The translations under genes were made by a program, and so were the position numbers. A stretch of 64,000 bases of DNA from assembly GCA_036376535.1 (NCBI GenBank), contig DASVAC010000152.1:57613-121612 (forward strand), read 5' to 3'. Source of the stretch: JADGGM01 sp036376535 (GTDB taxonomy: Bacteria > Gemmatimonadota > Gemmatimonadetes > Gemmatimonadales > Gemmatimonadaceae). Below are positions 7,960 through 16,985 of the stretch, one piece after another (position 1 is the stretch's first letter; each line of letters starts with the position of its first letter). The notes beneath the pieces were generated by a model. That model made no database searches and was not told where the DNA came from. It saw only the letters and a list, made by a program, of their open reading frames with translations.

Positions 7960-9900
7960 ATGAGTGGCGACGTGACGCGCCGGGAGTTCGTGATTGGTGC
8001 GGCGGCGGCAGCTGCAGCCGCGACCATCTGGCCGCACCGTGCGTTGGCTGAGCGAAGCCCGTGGTGGATGGCACCGGGCGCGGCAGATCCACGCATCGTG
8101 CAGCCATTCGATCTCGCGCGCGTACAGCTCTTACCGGGACCATTTCTCGATCAGGCTGAGATCGCGCGGCGCCACCTCTTGCGCATCGAGCCGGACCGTC
8201 TGCTGCACATGTTCCGCATTACGGCGGGGCTTCCGTCGTCCGCCCAACCGCTCGGCGGTTGGGAGGCGCCGGTGAACGAGCTGCGCGGACACTACACGGG
8301 CCACTTCATGTCGGGGTGCGCGCTCATGAGCACGAGCATGCGCGATCCCGAATTGCGCACGCGCGGCGCATACGTGGTGAGCGTGCTGGCCCAGTGCCAA
8401 CAGGCGCACGGCAACGGATACGTGAGTGCGTTCCCCGAAGAATTTTTCGACCGGCTGCGCGAAGGGAAGAACGTGTGGGCGCCGTTCTACACGATCCACA
8501 AGATCATGGCCGGCCTGTTGGACACGTACATCTACACGGGGAACGCGCAGGCGATGACGGTGCTGGCCGGCCTCGCGATGTGGACGCGCGGCTGGGTCAG
8601 TCCGTTAGGCGATGAGGAAATGGCGCGCGTGCTCGAGCGCGAGTACGGCGGGATGAACGAAGTGCTGTACAACCTGTCCGCCGTGACGGGCGACGCGCAG
8701 TGGGCCCATCTCGCGCACCGGTTCGATCACGAGCGAATATTCGCACCGCTCGCGATGGGCCGCGACGAGCTCAAAGGCCTGCACGTCAACACGACGATTC
8801 CCAAGATCATCGGCGCGGCCCGGCGATACGAAGTAGTCGGCGATGCGCGCTATCACGCGGTGGCCGACTACTTCTGGCGCGAGGTCACCGGTCATCGCGC
8901 GTACTGCACGGGCGGCACGAGCAACGGCGAAGGGTGGCAGGCGGAGCCGGACATCCTGGCGACGCAGCTGAGCGGATACACGCAGGAATGCTGCACGACG
9001 TACAACATGCTCAAGCTGACGCGGCACGTGTTCGGCTGGACCGCCGATCCGCGGTGCGCCGACTTCTACGAGCGCGCGCTGTTCAACGGCATCCTCGGCA
9101 CACAGCATCCCGCGGATGGCATGACGCTGTACTATGTGCCGCTCGCGTCCGGCTTCTGGAAACTGTTCGGCCATCCCAACGAGTCGTTCTGGTGCTGCAA
9201 CGGCACGGGCCTCGAATCGTACTCGAAGTTCGGCGACAGCATTTACTTTCACGACGACGCCGGCGTGTACGTGAATGTGTTCATCGCGTCGGAGCTCGAC
9301 TGGCAGGAACGCGGCGTGCGGCTCGTGCAGGAGACGCGGTTCCCGCTCGAAGAATCGACGCAGCTCACGGTGCACTGCGCGCGCCCCACGCGCTTCGCCC
9401 TCCGCGTGCGCGTGCCGTATTGGGTTAGTCGCGGCGGCTCGGCCACCCTCAACGGACGCCGACTGGATGCGTTCGCGGCGCCGAGCAGCTATTTGGTGCT
9501 CGATCGGACGTGGCGGGATGGCGACCGGCTGCAGCTCGCCCTGCCGATGGCGCTGCACACCGATCCGACGCCCGACGATGCGACGGTCCAGGCGATCATG
9601 TACGGACCGCTGGTGCTGGCCGGTCGGTTAGGCACCGAGGGCCTGACGCCGGATGTGTTGCGCGCCGAGCCGACCAAGCCGCGCACGGTACCCGAGTACA
9701 AGGCCGATCCGGTGCCGGCGCCGTCGTTCGTGTCGTCGGGCGGCGAGTTGTCCGCCAGGATCACGAAGCGGTCCGGCGCGGGCGCACCGCTCGAGTTCCG
9801 CACGGTTGGCCAGGCGACCGACGTGACACTCGTCCCGCTCAACACCGTGATCGACGAGCGCTACGCCGTGTACTGGACGGTCGCGCCGCACACGACATGA
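7960..9900 (+). CDS. Tat-exported GH127-family beta-L-arabinofuranosidase
   Basis: 646 residues from the ATG at 7960 (CGGGGA eight bases upstream). The N-terminus carries a Tat signal (TRREFVIG then a poly-Ala core). The body is the DUF1680/GH127 fold: LGGWEAP, ELRGHYTGHF and WAPFYTIHKIMAGLLD fit the (alpha/alpha)6 barrel. The catalytic Zn-thiolate site known from Bifidobacterium HypBA1 (Glu, Cys two residues on, and a Cys-Cys pair) is matched by E343, C345 and C412-C413 in WCCNGTG. It should release L-arabinofuranose from beta-linked arabinosides such as those on plant hydroxyproline-rich glycoproteins. The DUF6259 gene follows after 19 bp, so they are probably co-transcribed. Confidence 0.92.
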   Translation: MSGDVTRREFVIGAAAAAAAATIWPHRALAERSPWWMAPGAADPRIVQPFDLARVQLLPGPFLDQAEIARRHLLRIEPDRLLHMFRITAGLPSSAQPLGGWEAPVNELRGHYTGHFMSGCALMSTSMRDPELRTRGAYVVSVLAQCQQAHGNGYVSAFPEEFFDRLREGKNVWAPFYTIHKIMAGLLDTYIYTGNAQAMTVLAGLAMWTRGWVSPLGDEEMARVLEREYGGMNEVLYNLSAVTGDAQWAHLAHRFDHERIFAPLAMGRDELKGLHVNTTIPKIIGAARRYEVVGDARYHAVADYFWREVTGHRAYCTGGTSNGEGWQAEPDILATQLSGYTQECCTTYNMLKLTRHVFGWTADPRCADFYERALFNGILGTQHPADGMTLYYVPLASGFWKLFGHPNESFWCCNGTGLESYSKFGDSIYFHDDAGVYVNVFIASELDWQERGVRLVQETRFPLEESTQLTVHCARPTRFALRVRVPYWVSRGGSATLNGRRLDAFAAPSSYLVLDRTWRDGDRLQLALPMALHTDPTPDDATVQAIMYGPLVLAGRLGTEGLTPDVLRAEPTKPRTVPEYKADPVPAPSFVSSGGELSARITKRSGAGAPLEFRTVGQATDVTLVPLNTVIDERYAVYWTVAPHTT

Positions 9901-9919
9901 CCGACGAGCGGCGCGCCGC

Positions 9920-11716
9920 GTGACGGGTCCGCTGTCGCGGCGTGAAGCCCTCAAGCTCCTGGGCGCCACCTCCGCTGGCGCCCTGCTCGGCTCGCCTAAC
10001 TCAGCGTTAGGCGGTGCGTCCGCGACCGGAGCGGCGCCCGACATCCGGGCGCTCACATCGACGAGCGAGGTGTTTGTCCCGCCGCGCGGCCGCGCCTACG
10101 ACAAGTTCAGCTTCGACTTTCCCGAGCCGTCGGTTGCGTTCGCGGGGTACCGGTTCGGCGTCCTGGTGTTCACGTGCGAGAACGCCTACGGCCTGGACCA
10201 CAGCGCCATGCACGCCGAGTCGACCGGGAACGGCGTGCGGGTGACGTGCGACCGGCTCGTGTGGGCCGGCGGACAAGAGCGCTCCGCCGGTCACATCGAG
10301 CTCGAGCTGCATCGCGAGAGCGAGCGCGCGGTGACGTGGACGGTGCGCGCGTCGATGCCTAACCGGATCAAAGCCATCACGACGGTCATCCGCGGCGTGC
10401 CGCGGGGCCGAGTGTCGGCATCGGGGTCGCCGTTCTTCGACCCGCGAGACGACGAGCTGTTGTTCGGGTATCCGTTCAGTGGCGGCGATCTCGTCGGGCC
10501 CGGTGAGGCCGGCGGCATGCCCACGCCGCTCGCCATCGTGCAATCGGGCGACGGCCAGTTCGTGTCACTCTCATCGCTCGATGATCGTGTGCGCACCAAG
10601 CGATTCTACTTTCAGCCGGGCGACACGGGCTATCGTGTGGAGGCGGTGCACGAAACAGAGGGCTGGCTGTCGCAGACGAACGTCACGACGCCGCCGTGGC
10701 GACTGGCGCGCGAGACCACGCTCGCCGACGCGGCCGCCCCGCACTTCGAGCATCTGCGCCGCGCGTACGGCCTCACGCAGTGGGAGTCGCGCCCCGACGT
10801 CCCGGCATGGCTCCGGCGCACGTCGCTGGTGCTCACGCTGCACGGCATGCACTACACCGGCTACGTGTTCAACGATTTCGCGCGAATGCTCGAGATCGTT
10901 CGTTGGACGGCGGCGCAGATCGGCGGCGACCGCGTGCTCGCGTTCCTCCCATCGTGGGATGGGCGGTATTACTGGGACTATCCGACCTACCGCGCCGCCG
11001 ATCGGTTAGGCGGCGAGGCCGGTCTCCGCCAGCTGGTACAGGCCGGACACGACCTCGGCGTGCGCTTCATGCCGATGTTCGGCGCAAACGCGGCCAACCG
11101 GCACACGGCCGGGTTCGATGCGATCGCCGGCGCCGCCACCGCAAAGATCGACGGCGATCCGTTGGACCTGAATTGGGTGGATTGGGACAACGACCGCCAC
11201 CAGGAGGGCTGGCTCTCGTACATGAACCTCGGCGTGGAGTCGTGGCGCTCGTGGCTCACGCGGCGGATTTCCGACGTGGTCGAGCGGTATGGCGCGGACG
11301 CCTACTTCCTCGACATCGCCGGCGGGTGGGTGAACAACCCGCAGGCCGACATGCACGAGGGCACGCGCCGACTGGTTGTCGCTCTGGCCCGCGCGCATCC
11401 ACACGTGTTGGCGTGCGGCGAGATGCACTACGATGCGCTCATGGCGTTCATCCCGCTCTATCAGTCGTTCTCGCAATGGGCAGTGCGCGATCAGGTGCAG
11501 CGATACGCGCGCTTCTTCCAACATCTGAGCCACCCGGCACCGGGGCGCGGCAGCAGCGGTGTCCACGAATCGGGGTTCAACCGTTGGGACCCGCGCACGT
11601 TGTCGCTGCGCGAGGGACAGATCCCGACGCTCAATGTGGTGGACGATACGTTCTCGACGTACCGAGCCGAGATGGCGGCCGTGATCGCGAAGGCCACGGA
11701 TATGGCCGGCGCCTAA
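9920..11716 (+). CDS. Tat-exported DUF6259-type glycoside-hydrolase-like protein
   Basis: 598 residues from a GTG at 9920. The N-terminus LSRREALKLLGATSAGALLG is a Tat signal. An N-terminal beta-rich region leads to a TIM-barrel-like part with LAFLPSWDGRYYWDYPTYR, GVRFMPMFGANAAN and DAYFLDIAGGWVNNP, where Asp and Glu residues (later ACGEMHYDAL) are candidate catalytic acids. This matches DUF6259, generally found in polysaccharide-degradation loci; the exact substrate is unknown. It is the partner of the preceding GH127 gene. The TAA stop is supplied by a copy of the GCCTAAC motif, and an inverted motif pair (9995/10007) lies in the signal-peptide region. Confidence 0.8.
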   Translation: MTGPLSRREALKLLGATSAGALLGSPNSALGGASATGAAPDIRALTSTSEVFVPPRGRAYDKFSFDFPEPSVAFAGYRFGVLVFTCENAYGLDHSAMHAESTGNGVRVTCDRLVWAGGQERSAGHIELELHRESERAVTWTVRASMPNRIKAITTVIRGVPRGRVSASGSPFFDPRDDELLFGYPFSGGDLVGPGEAGGMPTPLAIVQSGDGQFVSLSSLDDRVRTKRFYFQPGDTGYRVEAVHETEGWLSQTNVTTPPWRLARETTLADAAAPHFEHLRRAYGLTQWESRPDVPAWLRRTSLVLTLHGMHYTGYVFNDFARMLEIVRWTAAQIGGDRVLAFLPSWDGRYYWDYPTYRAADRLGGEAGLRQLVQAGHDLGVRFMPMFGANAANRHTAGFDAIAGAATAKIDGDPLDLNWVDWDNDRHQEGWLSYMNLGVESWRSWLTRRISDVVERYGADAYFLDIAGGWVNNPQADMHEGTRRLVVALARAHPHVLACGEMHYDALMAFIPLYQSFSQWAVRDQVQRYARFFQHLSHPAPGRGSSGVHESGFNRWDPRTLSLREGQIPTLNVVDDTFSTYRAEMAAVIAKATDMAGA

Positions 11717-11746
11717 CGCAGACGTCGGCGGCGCCGGCTCGAGCCG

Positions 11747-12799
11747 CTACCAGATGTCGCCGACGGTGAAACCTTCAGGAAATGGATCGGTGGGGTCGAC
11801 GACATAGGAGCTGAACCCAGTGATCCAGCCCTGGCCACTCAAGGTGGGCACCACGGCGCGGTGCGGTCCGACCGTCGTCTCGGCGACGAGGCAACCCGTG
11901 AAGACGGTGCCTAACACGCCCTCGTGGTGGAAGTCGCGATCGAGCGGCAGCAGACCGCGGGCATGGAGCGTCGCCATCTTCGCGCAGGTGCCCGTGCCGC
12001 ACGGCGAGCGGTCGATGGCGCCCGTCCATGTGGCCGGGCGATCCCAGTCCAGCCTGCCCGTCGAGACGACGACGGCGTTGCGCGCGTGCGCGTTGGGCGA
12101 CACGGGTGCACCGGACAGCTGCGCGATCGTGATGCCGGAGAAGCCAGGCTGCTCCGGATGGACCACCGGCAGCTGCTCGCGCGCGGCCGCTTTGATCATC
12201 TCGCCGATCCGCACGATGTCACGGCCTTCGTCCGGCGTTAGGCGGAGGCCGAAGCGCGCCGCGTCGGCGATCACGTAGAACATCCCGCCGTACGCGACGT
12301 CCACCGGCACGGTGCCCAGGTGCGGCACCTCCACCGGCGCGTCGAGATGGACGGCAAACGCCGGGACGTTGCGAAACGTGACGCGCTGCACTTTGCCGTT
12401 CGCACAGTCGGCGCGCACGCCAACGAGACCCGCGGGCGTCTCGAGCGTGAGCTCGGTCACCGGCTCGCGCATCGGCACCATGCCCGTCTCGAGCAGCACC
12501 GTCGTCACGCAGATCGTGTTGGTGCCCGACATGCCGGGATACTCGACGTGCTCCATGATCACGAAGCCCGCATCGGCCTCCGGATGCGTTGGCGGCAGGA
12601 TCAGGTTGCAGTTGGCCGCGGGGTAGCCACGCGGCTCGCGCAGCATGCACAGTCGGAGCGCATCGGCGTGGTCGCGCAGGTGGCACATCTTCTCGAACAT
12701 CGATGCGCCCGGCACGTCGAGCACACCGCCGACGATCACTCGACCGGGTTCGCCGCACGCGTGCGCGTCGACGGCCTGAATCATGGAAGCGAATCGCAT
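11747..12799 (-). CDS. proline racemase family protein, probable 4-hydroxyproline 2-epimerase
   Basis: 350 residues, typical of the cofactor-independent proline racemase superfamily (racemase, 4-hydroxyproline 2-epimerase, trans-3-hydroxyproline dehydratase). Seen: DAHACGEPGRVI, REPRGYPAANCNLILPP, PGMSGTNTIC and DRSPCGTGTCAK. The second catalytic Cys is present in SPCGTGT, but the first, normally in MCGH, is replaced by Ser in MSGT, and the following His is Thr. A Ser-Cys pair is known among hydroxyproline epimerases, hence the call. It starts 3 bp after the mgtA stop on the same strand, and converges on the GH127/DUF6259 pair. Confidence 0.85.
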   Translation of the reverse strand: MRFASMIQAVDAHACGEPGRVIVGGVLDVPGASMFEKMCHLRDHADALRLCMLREPRGYPAANCNLILPPTHPEADAGFVIMEHVEYPGMSGTNTICVTTVLLETGMVPMREPVTELTLETPAGLVGVRADCANGKVQRVTFRNVPAFAVHLDAPVEVPHLGTVPVDVAYGGMFYVIADAARFGLRLTPDEGRDIVRIGEMIKAAAREQLPVVHPEQPGFSGITIAQLSGAPVSPNAHARNAVVVSTGRLDWDRPATWTGAIDRSPCGTGTCAKMATLHARGLLPLDRDFHHEGVLGTVFTGCLVAETTVGPHRAVVPTLSGQGWITGFSSYVVDPTDPFPEGFTVGDIW

Positions 12800-12802
12800 G
12801 GG

Positions 12803-15538
12803 CTACAGCCAGGCGTGGAAGCGGCGAATGTAGCGGTTCTTGACGACCTGCGTGAGCAACCCGTACGACAGCAGGATCACGAGCAACCAGAGAAAGTAGC
12901 TGCCCGGCAGCGGCATGAGGCCGACGCGTTCGCCTAACGTAATGAACGGGAGCGCGATGCCGATCACCATGATGGTGGCGGTGAGCGCGAGCACCGGCCA
13001 CGCGGCGCGGCTTTGCAGGAACGGCACTTTCGCGGTGCGGATCATGTGTACGATGAGAGTTTGCGACAGGAGTCCCTCGACGAACCACGCCGACTGGAAC
13101 AGCGCCTGGTGGCTCACCGCGTTCGCCTTGAATACGTACCACATGATGAGGAACGTCGCGACGTCGAAGATGGAGCTGATGGGACCGATGTACACCATGA
13201 ACCGGCCGATGTCATCCGCCTTCCAGATGCGCGGGCGCTCGAGGTACTCGGCGTCCATCTCGTCGAACGGGATCGAGATCTGCGAGATGTCGTAGAGCAG
13301 ATTCTGGATGAGCAGTTGAATCGGCAGCATGGGCAGGAACGGCAGGAACGCGCTCGCGATGAGGACGCTGAACACGTTCCCGAAGTTCGAGCTCGCCGTC
13401 ATTTTGATGTACTTCATGATGTTGCCGAAGGTCTTGCGCCCCTCGAGCACGCCTTCCTCCAGCACCATCAGGCTCTTCTCGAGCAGGATGATGTCGGCGT
13501 ATTCCTTGGCGATGTCGACGGCGGAGTCGACGGAGATGCCGACGTCCGCCTCGCGCAGCGCGCCGGCGTCGTTGATGCCGTCGCCCAGAAATCCCACCGT
13601 GTGGCCGCGGCTCCGCAGCGCGCCGACGATGCGCGTTTTCTGCGTGGGCGTGAGCTTGGCGAAGATCGTGGTGCGCGCGGCGAGGTCGGCCAGCTCCTCA
13701 TCCGACAGCTGCTCGATGTCTGCGCCTAACGCAATGCGGCCCGGCTCGAGACCGACGTCGTGGCACACCTTGCGCGCAATGACGTCGTTGTCGCCGGTGA
13801 GAATTTTCACGGCGACGCCGTGGTCCCGCAGTGCCGTGAGCGCGGGGCCGGCGGTCTCCTTGGGCGGATCCAGAAACCCGATGAACCCCGCGAGCACGAG
13901 GGACGACTCGTCGCCCACGGCGTACGCGCGGTCGCACACCGGGAATTCGCGGTACGCGACGGCGACGACGCGCAGTCCATCCTCGTTGAGCTCGCGCGCG
14001 AGGTCGACGGCGCTCTCGGCGGCGTTAGGCGTGAGCGGCGTGACGACATCTTCGTCGCGCACGTGCGTGCACTCCGCGAGGATCTCCTCCACGGCGCCCT
14101 TGCAGATGAGCACGTGCGCGGTCTGCTTCTGCTCGACGACGACGGACATGCGCTTCCGCGCGAAGTCCCAGGGGATCTCGTCGACCAGGCGGAAATCGCG
14201 CTCGACGCGCAGTTCCTCGCTCAGATCCTTGTGCTCGAGCACCGCGCGGTCGAGCAGGCTGCGCAATCCTGTCTGATACGTGCTGTTGAGATAGGCGAGC
14301 GCGAGCACCGACTCATCATCTTCGCCCACGACGTTGAGGTGGCGCTCGAGGATGATGCGGTCCTGCGTGAGGGTGCCCGTCTTGTCGGTGCAGAGCACGT
14401 CCATCGCGCCGAAATTCTGAATGGCGTTGAGGCGTTTGACGATCGTCTTGTGACGGGCCATCACCACCGCGCCCTTGGCGAGATTCGCGGTGACGATCAT
14501 CGGCAGCATCTCCGGCGTTAGGCCGACGGCCACCGCCACGCCGAAGAGGAACGCCTGCAGCCAATCGCCTTTGGACACGCCGTTGATCACGAACACGATC
14601 GGCACCATGACGAGCATGAACCGGATGAGCAGCCAGCTCACTTTGTTCACGCCGATGTCGAACGACGTCACGGGCCGGCGTCCGACGAGGTGCTTTGCCA
14701 TCGCGCCGAAGTACGTGCGATCGCCGGTGGCGACGACGACGGCGGCGGCGGTGCCGCTCACGACCGACGTACCGAGGAAGCCGATGTTGCGGAGCTCGCC
14801 TAACGTGATGCTGCCCGACGCGACGTCGAGCGGCGCGTCGCCCTTCTCGACGGGCACGGCCTCGCCTGTGAGCGCCGATTGACTGACGAACAGATCCTTG
14901 GCCGACAGGAAGCGCACGTCGGCGGGCACCATGTCGCCGGCCGAGAGCGCGATCACGTCGCCGGGGACGAGCTCCTCGATGGGCACCTCGCGTCGCCGAG
15001 AGCGCGGCGACGGATCGTCCTCGGACGGCTCATCGGTGCGCTCGACCGTGGCGCTCGTCCGCACCATCGCCTTGAGCGCGAGCGCGGCGCGATTGGACCG
15101 GAACTCCTGCACGAACCGGAGCAGCGCGCTGATGGTGACCATCACCGAGATCACGATCACCGCTTTGACGTCGCCCGTGAGATACGACACGACGCCGAGC
15201 ACGGCCAGCACGCCGATGAATGGATTGATGAAGGCGTGGACCAGCTGGACGTACCACGCCGGCTCGTTCTCGTGCGCGATCTCGTTGAGGCCGATCTCGT
15301 CGCGCCGCTGTTCGGCGACGGTGGTCGTTAGGCCGTGCCGGGTAGTGTCGAGGCGCTCGAGCGCGGCGACGGTGGTGGCACCCGCGTAAACGAAGAGTGC
15401 TTGCGCGCGCGGGTCGCTCACGCCCGCGGCACCCGCATCGTTGGGCGCGCGGTTGCCCGGGCGCAGGCGCAGCAACTCCAGCGCCTGGTCCGTCCATTGT
15501 GCACCGCGCGCCCCGGGGCGCAGCGACGTCATCGGCAT
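12803..15538 (-). CDS. mgtA: magnesium-translocating P-type ATPase
   Basis: 911 residues from the ATG at 15538; a start up to 120 bp upstream is open but adds unlike sequence. Type IIIB ATPase importing Mg2+ at the inner membrane. Seen: cation-ATPase N-domain (LTTTVAEQRRDEIGLNEI), actuator loop LTGEAVPVEKGD, phosphorylated Asp 385 in DKTGTLT, nucleotide-domain KGAVEEIL, hinge GDGINDAGALREADVGISVD, then C-terminal membrane helices (FGNVFSVLIASAFLPFLPM, PIQLLIQNLLYDISQ). The actuator TGES motif reads TGEA here. A leader with two hairpins precedes it; the epimerase gene follows after 3 bp. Confidence 0.93.
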   Translation of the reverse strand: MPMTSLRPGARGAQWTDQALELLRLRPGNRAPNDAGAAGVSDPRAQALFVYAGATTVAALERLDTTRHGLTTTVAEQRRDEIGLNEIAHENEPAWYVQLVHAFINPFIGVLAVLGVVSYLTGDVKAVIVISVMVTISALLRFVQEFRSNRAALALKAMVRTSATVERTDEPSEDDPSPRSRRREVPIEELVPGDVIALSAGDMVPADVRFLSAKDLFVSQSALTGEAVPVEKGDAPLDVASGSITLGELRNIGFLGTSVVSGTAAAVVVATGDRTYFGAMAKHLVGRRPVTSFDIGVNKVSWLLIRFMLVMVPIVFVINGVSKGDWLQAFLFGVAVAVGLTPEMLPMIVTANLAKGAVVMARHKTIVKRLNAIQNFGAMDVLCTDKTGTLTQDRIILERHLNVVGEDDESVLALAYLNSTYQTGLRSLLDRAVLEHKDLSEELRVERDFRLVDEIPWDFARKRMSVVVEQKQTAHVLICKGAVEEILAECTHVRDEDVVTPLTPNAAESAVDLARELNEDGLRVVAVAYREFPVCDRAYAVGDESSLVLAGFIGFLDPPKETAGPALTALRDHGVAVKILTGDNDVIARKVCHDVGLEPGRIALGADIEQLSDEELADLAARTTIFAKLTPTQKTRIVGALRSRGHTVGFLGDGINDAGALREADVGISVDSAVDIAKEYADIILLEKSLMVLEEGVLEGRKTFGNIMKYIKMTASSNFGNVFSVLIASAFLPFLPMLPIQLLIQNLLYDISQISIPFDEMDAEYLERPRIWKADDIGRFMVYIGPISSIFDVATFLIMWYVFKANAVSHQALFQSAWFVEGLLSQTLIVHMIRTAKVPFLQSRAAWPVLALTATIMVIGIALPFITLGERVGLMPLPGSYFLWLLVILLSYGLLTQVVKNRYIRRFHAWL

Positions 15539-15564
15539 CGCGACCAACCGTCCCGTCAACAGAA

Positions 15565-15623
15565 CGGCCCCATCGCCCGGGAGTGAGCGAAGGGGCCGAT
15601 CGGCGCACCGCCCCGGTGCGCCG
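15565..15623 (-). promoter_or_regulatory. two-hairpin leader upstream of mgtA
   Basis: Two inverted repeats lie just upstream of the mgtA start: CGGCCCC (15565-15571) with GGGGCCG (15592-15598), and a perfect 9-bp stem CGGCGCACC (15601-15609) with GGTGCGCCG (15615-15623) around a 5-nt loop. They would fold in the mgtA 5' leader if transcription starts further upstream. The layout suggests attenuation or a sensor leader; it does not match any riboswitch I recognise. Confidence 0.4.
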
Positions 15624-15762
15624 GCGCGCAGCATAACCCGGGCTCGGAGAGGTGTCAACCGTGCGCGCCGCCCCCAACGAGTTGCGCGCGATCGGTGTAT
15701 GTAGAATGCACGCTCACCGCGACGTGACGCGTCGCTTCACCCGCTCGAGATGGAGATGATCG

Positions 15763-16305
15763 ATGCGACGGATGACCCTGCTGGCACTCGCGAGTGCCGC
15801 GGCGGCCGCGCTTGCCTTCGGGCCGGGCGTGGTCGCCGCGCAAGGATATCCCGGCGGCGGCATGGGTGGAATGGGAGGGATGGGCGGCATGGGCCGACGC
15901 GGTATGGGAGGCGGCCGCGGTGGAGCGCGTCGTCAGATGTCACAAGACGACATGCAGAAGCGCTTCGAGGACATGGCGGCGCTCAAGCCCGCGCTCAAGG
16001 ACATCAAGCTCCAAGACGCGCAGAAGGACACGCTCGACAAAATCGAGAAGGTATATCGTCCGCAGCTCGGCGATTACGGACGCGCGTTGTACTCGCTCAT
16101 GCAGAACGGCGCCGATCCGGACTCGGCCAAGTCGCTGCGTGACGGCGCTCGACAATTGCGCGACCAGGAGCTCACGGAAGCGCGCGGCCTGTTGACATCG
16201 AATCAACAGCCCACGTTCGACGACAACGTCGCGAAGATTCATGCCGACGAAGCCAGGCGCGACGAACGAATGCGCTCGCGCATGGGTGGCGACAACGGTC
16301 CCTGA
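15763..16305 (+). CDS. exported Gly/Met-rich CpxP/Spy-like protein
   Basis: 180 residues; signal peptide (MRRMTLLALASAAAAALAFG, cleavage after VVAA), then a low-complexity segment of GGM repeats with Arg/Gly, then a helical region (QKRFEDMAALKPALKDIKL onward) resembling the periplasmic heavy-metal/envelope-stress sensor proteins with LTxxQ motifs. GGAGA precedes the ATG. It lies just upstream of the ECF sigma/anti-sigma pair and a second LTPDQ-containing protein, so it probably belongs to the same envelope- or metal-stress module. The Met-rich stretch could bind Cu(I) (inference). Confidence 0.7.
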   Translation: MRRMTLLALASAAAAALAFGPGVVAAQGYPGGGMGGMGGMGGMGRRGMGGGRGGARRQMSQDDMQKRFEDMAALKPALKDIKLQDAQKDTLDKIEKVYRPQLGDYGRALYSLMQNGADPDSAKSLRDGARQLRDQELTEARGLLTSNQQPTFDDNVAKIHADEARRDERMRSRMGGDNGP

Positions 16306-16334
16306 AGAGGCATGCGCCGAACGTGTCGTGCACA

Positions 16335-16985
16335 ATGGAAGTCGAATCCGCGCCCGAGTGGCGCGTCGCCGGCGGCGTGAGCGCGTTGGTGGAATCGAGC
16401 GCCGCGCAGCCGTCGGACAGCGAGCGCACGTTCGCCGAAGAAGCCGCGATTCTCACGCGGGTGCAGCGCGGGGACGTGGCGGCGTTCGACCTGGTGGTGC
16501 GCCGCTACCTGCGCCGCGCGTTCGCGATCGCGTATCGTGTGTTAGGCCACCGTGAGGACGCCGAGGATCTGGTGCAGGACGCGTTTCTCACGGCGCTCGA
16601 ACGCATCGCGTCGTTCGATCTGTCGCGGCCGTTCGGCCCCTGGTTTTTCCGGATCGTGGTGAACCGCGGGCTCAACGCGCGGAAGGCGCGCGCGATCCGT
16701 CGCACGGAGGCGATGCCGACGGACACATTGGAGGCGGCGGAGCCGTCGCCCGCCGGCCTGTACGAGCGGACGGAAATTCGCGAGCGGTTCCAGGCGGCGC
16801 TCGCGGGGTTGTCGCAGCGCCAGCGGTTGATCGTCGAGCTCGCGGACATCGATGGCATGTCGGGCGTCGAGATCGCGGCAATGTTAGGCGTATCCCAAGG
16901 GACGGTGCGGTGGCACCTCCACATGGCGCGGCACGCGCTCAGAAAAGCGCTGGCGCCGTTGCGCGGAGAACGGACCCATGAGTGA
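16335..16985 (+). CDS. ECF-type RNA polymerase sigma factor
   Basis: 216 residues from ATG 16335; a GTG at 16323 is an alternative. Region 2: AFDLVVRRYLRRAFAIAYRV then HREDAEDLVQDAFLTALERI; region 4: FQAALAGLSQRQRLIVELAD and a helix-turn-helix GVEIAAMLGVSQGTVRWHL. It redirects RNA polymerase to its own regulon, probably in envelope stress. Its stop overlaps the start of the membrane protein at 16978, the usual sigma/anti-sigma arrangement. The residues before AAILTRVQRGD are a non-conserved extension. Confidence 0.93.
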   Translation: MEVESAPEWRVAGGVSALVESSAAQPSDSERTFAEEAAILTRVQRGDVAAFDLVVRRYLRRAFAIAYRVLGHREDAEDLVQDAFLTALERIASFDLSRPFGPWFFRIVVNRGLNARKARAIRRTEAMPTDTLEAAEPSPAGLYERTEIRERFQAALAGLSQRQRLIVELADIDGMSGVEIAAMLGVSQGTVRWHLHMARHALRKALAPLRGERTHE

